Under the pieces are notes generated by a model that saw nothing but the letters and a program-made list of their open reading frames with translations, searched no databases and was not told where the DNA came from. Source: Macrotis lagotis (lineage: Eukaryota; Chordata; Mammalia; Peramelemorphia; Peramelidae). Taken from it: 64,000 nucleotides of DNA. The first letter of the stretch is position 1. Each line of letters opens with the position of its first letter. This document shows, in pieces, positions 59,204 to 64,000 of the stretch. The DNA lies in NCBI RefSeq assembly GCF_037893015.1, contig NC_133658.1, positions 287,189,719 to 287,253,718 of the forward strand, written 5' to 3'. The position numbers and the translations under genes were made by a program.

Positions 59204-59775
59204 TGGACATAGACTAGAGGCCTTGAATTCTCACCCAAGGCTATTGAGAAGCAGAAGTGACCAGAACTTACTTTGGTCACCAAAGACTTGGTCATGAGGT
59301 CCTAAGGATGGGACTAGAAGTAAGTAAGCCATGGAGTGAGCTTTTTTAAAGGGCGGATGAGTGGCCATATAAAGGAAAACCTGTGGCTTCCCATATAGGC
59401 TTCTACCTTCAAGGTTTATTCTTACCCAAAGCATTCCTATTTATCCTAGTGTCACAGTGTTTGAAAAGCAACCATTAATGCTTTTAGTATTTCATTAAGC
59501 AATATATAAGAATGGCCAAGGGGAGTCTATATGAATTATTTCATCAAACAATTTTCTTCTGTTACAAAGGTCCCAGATCAAGAGAAGGACACTGGTTACT
59601 TAGAAGGAAAGGGGAGTCCTGCAAAAGGAGAAAGACCTCCAACTCAAACTTTACTAAGTTTGTAGTTTTGTTGCGAACAGTTGTTTTATATGAAGCAGAG
59701 CTACAGGAACAGAACTGAAACTAATTCAAACTGTAGAGAAAAAAACAATGTGAAAATAAAACACAAAATGACATG
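59204..59775 (+). promoter_or_regulatory. GBGT1 3' UTR with polyadenylation signal
   Basis: After the stop there is unique, non-repeat sequence up to AATAAA at 59755-59760, the first well-placed polyadenylation signal. A MIR-type SINE begins just downstream at about 59772, which supports this as the end of the transcript. The exact cleavage site cannot be read from the sequence. Confidence 0.55.
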
Positions 59776-59995
59776 GGTTCTTGCCCCAGCTTTGGTGCTT
59801 ATTACTGTTGGCTGTGTGACCTAGAGCAAGTTATTATCTCTTTGAACCTTAGCCTACCCACTTGTAAAATATGAAGAAACATTTCCCTGCTGACCTCACA
59901 GTGGTGTTGTGAAGGTTAAATATGAATGTGAAAGTCCTTTGTGATCTGTAAAACCTTATGAACATTGTGAAGGGTTTGAGTTTTTATTGTTATTA
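59772..59995 (+). mobile_element. MIR-type SINE
   Basis: GGCTGTGTGACCTAGAGCAA and CTGACCTCACAGTGGTGTTG are sense MIR landmarks. Confidence 0.7.
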
Positions 59996-60213
59996 TTCTT
60001 AAAAAGGGCAGACATTCCTTCCAGTGGCCTTGGAGGAAGAGCCAGGGGTCTGGGACCCTTAGAAGTCAGACATTCCAGAGGTACTTCATGAGTGTTGGGG
60101 GCCAGGATTCTCTAGGATGTGGGGTCAGAGAGGTGAGGGAAGAGGCTGATAGCTTTCCTGCTAGGGTCCCAAAGCATAAGAACCTGGGATAAGAAGATTC
60201 CATTCTTAGATCT

Positions 60214-60345
60214 ATGGTAGCTAGGTGACTCAGTGGATAGAATGCTGTACATGAAGGAAAGAAGACCTGAGTTTCAATCCAGCCACTTACTAGCTATGTG
60301 ACCCTGGAGCAAGTCACGTAACCTCTTATTTCCTATCTTTCAAAC
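60214..60345 (+). mobile_element. tRNA-derived SINE, diverged
   Basis: ATGGTAGCTAGGTGACTCAG and CCCTGGAGCAAGTCACGTAA. Confidence 0.75.
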
Positions 60346-61049
60346 AGCACTAGCTTGCCAACATTGCTGTGAGAACAAGTTGAGATATTATTTTTAAGCA
60401 TTTATGAAAACCTCAAAGGGTTTTTATAAATGCTGACTATTATTATTAGGACCTAGTTTCCAGGGTAGTGAATTCTTTTGACCATCCTGCCAAAGAATCT
60501 GAAAACATGGAGCAATGAGACCTGATGCCACTAGGGCTTGTTGAAGGGAGTCTCAGGTGGGTCTCCCTTCCCACCAGGCCTGTGGTATCACCAGTGACAG
60601 TGACCAGACTGTCCACAGAGTGTACTTCCATAGCCACCACTTACTTAGCAAACATTTTTCTTACATGAATTGCTTGCCAGATCTACATGAAAGGGGACCC
60701 AGAAAGACATGAAATCTAGTTCTTTCCCTCCGTGATCTGAGCTTTGTTGAATAGATGAGGCAAGAACAACAAATTGGCAAGTTTGGGCCATCTATGACCA
60801 GTGTCCAAGGAGTGGTAGGGGTGGAAAGTGTACCCCACTGCACTGGGGATGCAAATATGAACTAGTCTGTCTTCAAGTTGCTTATATCCTATTGGGGGGG
60901 GACACAAAATGTACACATGTGAAATAAATACAAGGTAATTAGGAAGCAAGAGAAGGCACTAGGAACTGGGGCAATCCAAAAAAAATCTCATGTTGGAGGT
61001 CGTTTTTGAGCTGAGTTTTGAAGGAAGCTGGGACTTGTAAGAAGTAGAG

Positions 61050-61175
61050 GTGAAGGGGTAACCAGGACGCACATCTGAGTTCAAATGTGGCCTGAGACAC
61101 TCAATAAGCAGGTGCTTAGCTGTGTGACTTTGGGCAAGGCACTTAACTCCATTGCCTTGCAAAATTTTTTTAAAA
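61050..61175 (+). mobile_element. 5'-truncated SINE
   Basis: TCTGAGTTCAAATGTGGCCT and GACTTTGGGCAAGGCACTTA with a T/A-rich tail. Confidence 0.75.
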
Positions 61176-61274
61176 AGAGATGAAGGATTGTCTTCAGGTC
61201 ATTGGGACAGCTTATGCAAAGATATTGAAACTAGAAATGGAATGTGTGTAAGGAAGAAGGACAGTATGACTGGA

Positions 61275-62230
61275 CCTTGAATGAATAAGCAAGCATTTAT
61301 TAAATTCTTACTTTGTGCCCAAACTTGGAGATAAAAATACAAAAGCAAAGATAGTTCCTGCTTTCAAAGAGCTTACATTTAATTGTTGCTGTTTTTTTTG
61401 CAAGACAGTGGGGTTAAGTGACATGCCCATAGTCACACAACTAGGTAATTATTAAATGACTGAGGTCCGATTTAAACTCAGGTCTTCCTGACTCCAGGGT
61501 TGGTGCTCTATCCACTAAGCCACCTAACTGCCCAAGGAGCTTACATTTTAACACATATCAGAGAATTGTGACCAGAGAGGGATACTTTGGTCTAGAATGA
61601 TAACCAAGATGGTAAGCAGGGCTGTGGGGGAGTAGTTATGACACATCCCTTGAGGAAATATAGCAATGATGATTTGATTATGGAGTTCAAACTGAGAGGG
61701 AGTGGAGTTTGAAGATATTCACAAGGGAGTAGGTAGAGAAGATGGGGTGGAGGGAGGAGAATAGGGACTAAATCATAGAATATCTGGGGTCTGCTTATCC
61801 AAAATGATGGCTATGGGAATGCCAACACTAATGGTGGGGGCAGGATGGAGGAAGAGCTCTGGAGATGAAAGGTTTAAAATCCTTTAAAAAGGGATTATAT
61901 TGCAACTGGAAAAGTGAATTGAAACCAGATTTTTTAATGTCAAACAAATTAATATTTATTCATTAGGGGCAATAAGGAGCCTGTGGAGTTAATTGAACAT
62001 GACTGGGATGCTCTCTTCAAAGGATTCATGGAGAAGATGGACATTTGAGCTATAGTCTGAAGAACTGGGCAAGATTCAGTACTATATTTGGAGTTTGGAG
62101 ATCTGGGTTCATATCTCATGAAGCTCAGTCACTAATTTTATGAGTTTTGGGGCCTCTGTTCCCTAATATATAAAATGACTTGGTGTTCTCTAAAGTCCTT
62201 TATAGCTCTGACATTTTATAAGTATAAAGA
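61275..62230 (+). repeat. Long ancient dispersed repeat, second copy, with antisense SINE
   Basis: AGCATTTATTAAATTCTTAC, AGATAGTTCCTGCTTTCAAA and AGGGGCAATAAGGAGCCTG follow the 45.4-kb copy. Confidence 0.5.
61381..61536 (-). mobile_element. Antisense SINE with 12-bp target duplication
   Basis: GAGCTTACATTT at 61369-61380 repeats at 61537-61548. Confidence 0.93.
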
Positions 62231-62366
62231 AGGGAATCTGCATTCCCAGAAAGTAGAATCTCTGTCCCCGGTGTTTCCTCCAAACCCTCTTCTGTCACAT
62301 AGCACTAAATCTTCTGGGCCTCAATAGCCCCTGTTGGAGTCCCTTCCCCCAACCTCCTGTTCCCAG

Positions 62367-62510
62367 CTGGAGAAATGAACGATTAGACTACATCAAGCTT
62401 GGGCAGTCAGAATCACGCTTGGAATCCCAGGAGAGATCAAGCTTGCCCTCCTTTGTATTGCCTGACCTTACTAGAACACGAGCAGGACCACTGAATCTCT
62501 TCCTGCCTAG
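62367..62510 (+). CDS. Weak exon candidate downstream of GBGT1
   Basis: Pyrimidine-rich acceptor CCTCCTGTTCCCAG ends at 62366 and donor GTAAGA starts at 62511. One frame is open for 47 codons, beginning WRNERLDYIKLGQSESRLE, in sequence with no repeat match that I recognise. In human the gene following GBGT1 in this direction is RALGDS, but the peptide does not resemble RALGDS as I know it. It could be a noncoding or alternative exon, or chance. Confidence 0.22.
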
Positions 62511-62514
62511 GTAA

Positions 62515-63880
62515 GACTGGCTTTGACAGGGAATGGGAACAAGAACCCTTTCCTGCACTGTTGCTAAAGCAAGACACCAGAGCTGAGTTTAGGGGTCTGC
62601 AAACAGGTTTTGCCACAAATAAAATATGGTGTTAGAAAGGGCTGCTGGAAGAGGAGCAGATCTTTCTAAAGCATAACCTTGGCCTCCCTGATCTTGTTAA
62701 ATCATTTATCGAATGAAGCGAATATTTATACCACCTACTTCACACAATGGTTGTTAAGAAAGTTACTATTATTGTTAATAATAAGCAAAAGGTCTTATTA
62801 TTCAAATAAAAGGTGATCATGTATAACCCTAGGTGCAAGTCTGGAAGCTTGATCTTTGATACCACTGAACAGTCCCTTATATCTATTATGACTTCCAGGC
62901 TCCTCTGGGTCACAGACAAGGCATTTCAAGAACAATCTTAAAAGAAAAAAAATGATGAAAAAAAGGATGTGTGCTGAGGAGTGGGGTGATGGAGGGGAAA
63001 TGGAAGGGGGGAAAGAAAGAAGAAAAGATGTTGGGATGGGAAAGAAAGTATTTAGAATGGTGGGAAGCATTTAATGGAGGGAGCATTGTTTATTTTAGTA
63101 GGAGGTGTTGGATGGGGGAAGGAGGTACTTGATGAAGGAATGAGAGAGAGAAGGTAGTGCTTTTCCAGAATCAGATGGTTTTTTTAAGCCCCCACATGAT
63201 TGGGGGAGTGAATTTCTCTGTTGCACCCCCTCAGGGCCAAGAAAAATACTGTACATGAGGGAAAGAGGGCGACTCCCTGCCTTTCCACCCCCTCCCTCTT
63301 CCTGACCTCACTCGTACCCCTTTCATTTCCACCTGTCAACCACATCATAAATATCCACTAGGGTTGGCCTCACCAGACCCACTCTCTCAGCATCGGCCTT
63401 GTTGTTGTCATAGCAACCTGGCTCAGGCCGTCTTCACCAAGGAAAGGGGGGGGGAGAATGGCAGGAAGGGAGGTCTGCTAGAGAGTGTGGATGAGCCAGC
63501 CTGTGTGTACTCATTCAAGCATGTATATGCCCAAATGTGTGTGATAATGACTCTCAAGTTCTGTCCATATTTGACTGGGCTTTGAAGCCCATGACCTGAA
63601 GATAATGACTATAATGGTATCCAAGAAAATCTACTTCCTGATGCTTTGGCTGGGAAAGGGATGGGGAGGAGAGAGAAATTCAGAATTTAAGGAATAGGTT
63701 TTATAGCTCTATTTTGCAGGGTAAACTGTGTGCTGGGAGTCATGTTTTCCATCACCCATACAACACATCACCTGAACTGTGCAATGGATTTTACTACTTC
63801 TCTTGGGTGGTAAGGGAAAGGGAATGAGGAACTAATGAAGCATAATCCTTGGGACACCTAATTGCTTAATAAATTTGTCA
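62515..63880. other. Mostly unique sequence with a purine-rich tract
   Basis: The purine-rich region is at 62940-63160. 63200-63450 is GC-richer and holds the X-box-like motif. The ORF at 63364-63585 (+) has no family resemblance. Confidence 0.45.
63404..63417. promoter_or_regulatory. X-box-like motif (RFX binding site consensus)
   Basis: GTTGTCATAGCAAC is a near-perfect palindrome matching the RFX consensus (GTNRCC, spacer, RGYAAC) except for one base. It lies in a moderately GC-rich, repeat-poor stretch (63200-63450) that could be a promoter or enhancer. Function is inferred from the motif only. Confidence 0.4.
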
Positions 63881-64000
63881 TTGGCTTTCATTGGAAAGAA
63901 CCCTAGACCAAACATTTGAGCTCAGGTTCAGACCTTAGCACTAATCATTGTATAGCCTTCAACAAGGTACTTCTCTGAGTCTCAGTTTCCCCTTCTGTAG
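63880..64000 (+). mobile_element. MIR-type SINE, cut by the window end
   Basis: AGGTACTTCTCTGAGTCTCA and GTTTCCCCTTCTGTAG are MIR landmarks. Confidence 0.6.

Overview
The window is mammalian genomic DNA, almost certainly from a marsupial and probably an Australian one. The evidence is many copies of a tRNA-derived SINE with the marsupial core (GGCTAGGTGGCGTAGTGGA ... CTTGGGCAAGCCACTTAACC), MAR1-like composite SINEs, marsupial-type L1 and ORF1-only (HAL1-like) elements, and RTE-type LINEs. Species cannot be fixed from sequence alone; the SINE form suggests a dasyurid or close relative (inference).

The one confidently identified gene is GBGT1 on the + strand. It is a glycosyltransferase family 6 enzyme (Forssman glycolipid synthase) with six coding exons between 49,231 and 59,203, encoding 345 residues. 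All introns are GT-AG and the frame is intact. A noncoding first exon with a CpG-rich promoter is proposed at about 43,000-43,420, immediately after the 3' end of an RTE LINE. Two residues that determine Forssman activity, Gly and Gln at the positions equivalent to human 230 and 296, are both in the active state.

Layout. 1-12.9 kb: AT-rich intergenic DNA with L1 pieces, SINEs, old MIR-type repeats and two possible exons of an unrecognised + strand gene (7,432-7,567 and 12,405-12,539). 12.95-16.15 kb: an ORF1-only L1 relative with perfect 12-bp target duplications and three antisense SINE-like modules in its 3' part. 16.2-17.64 kb: a decayed non-LTR reverse transcriptase fragment and a cytoplasmic actin processed pseudogene. 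17.65-25.78 kb: a nearly full-length but dead L1 broken by SINEs, a small hAT-type DNA transposon and 1.6 kb of degenerate telomeric CCCTAA repeats. 25.8-27.8 kb: an antisense RTE LINE. 28-38 kb: SINEs, MIRs, RTE-derived short elements, and an endogenous retrovirus 3' end that looks retrocopied by L1 machinery. 38.8-43.0 kb: a sense RTE LINE split by a solo LTR. 43-59.8 kb: GBGT1. 59.8-64 kb: old repeats, one weak exon candidate and an RFX-like X-box motif.

The most unusual items are: a 344-bp inverted duplication (335/344 identical, nine transitions, no indels) inside the proposed first intron of GBGT1; the interstitial telomeric tract with recurring non-telomeric linkers; two insertions in the same 14-bp target site at 31-32 kb; and the state of the Forssman synthase active-site residues. 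No novel multi-gene system was found. Most other open reading frames are fragments of transposons or simple repeats.
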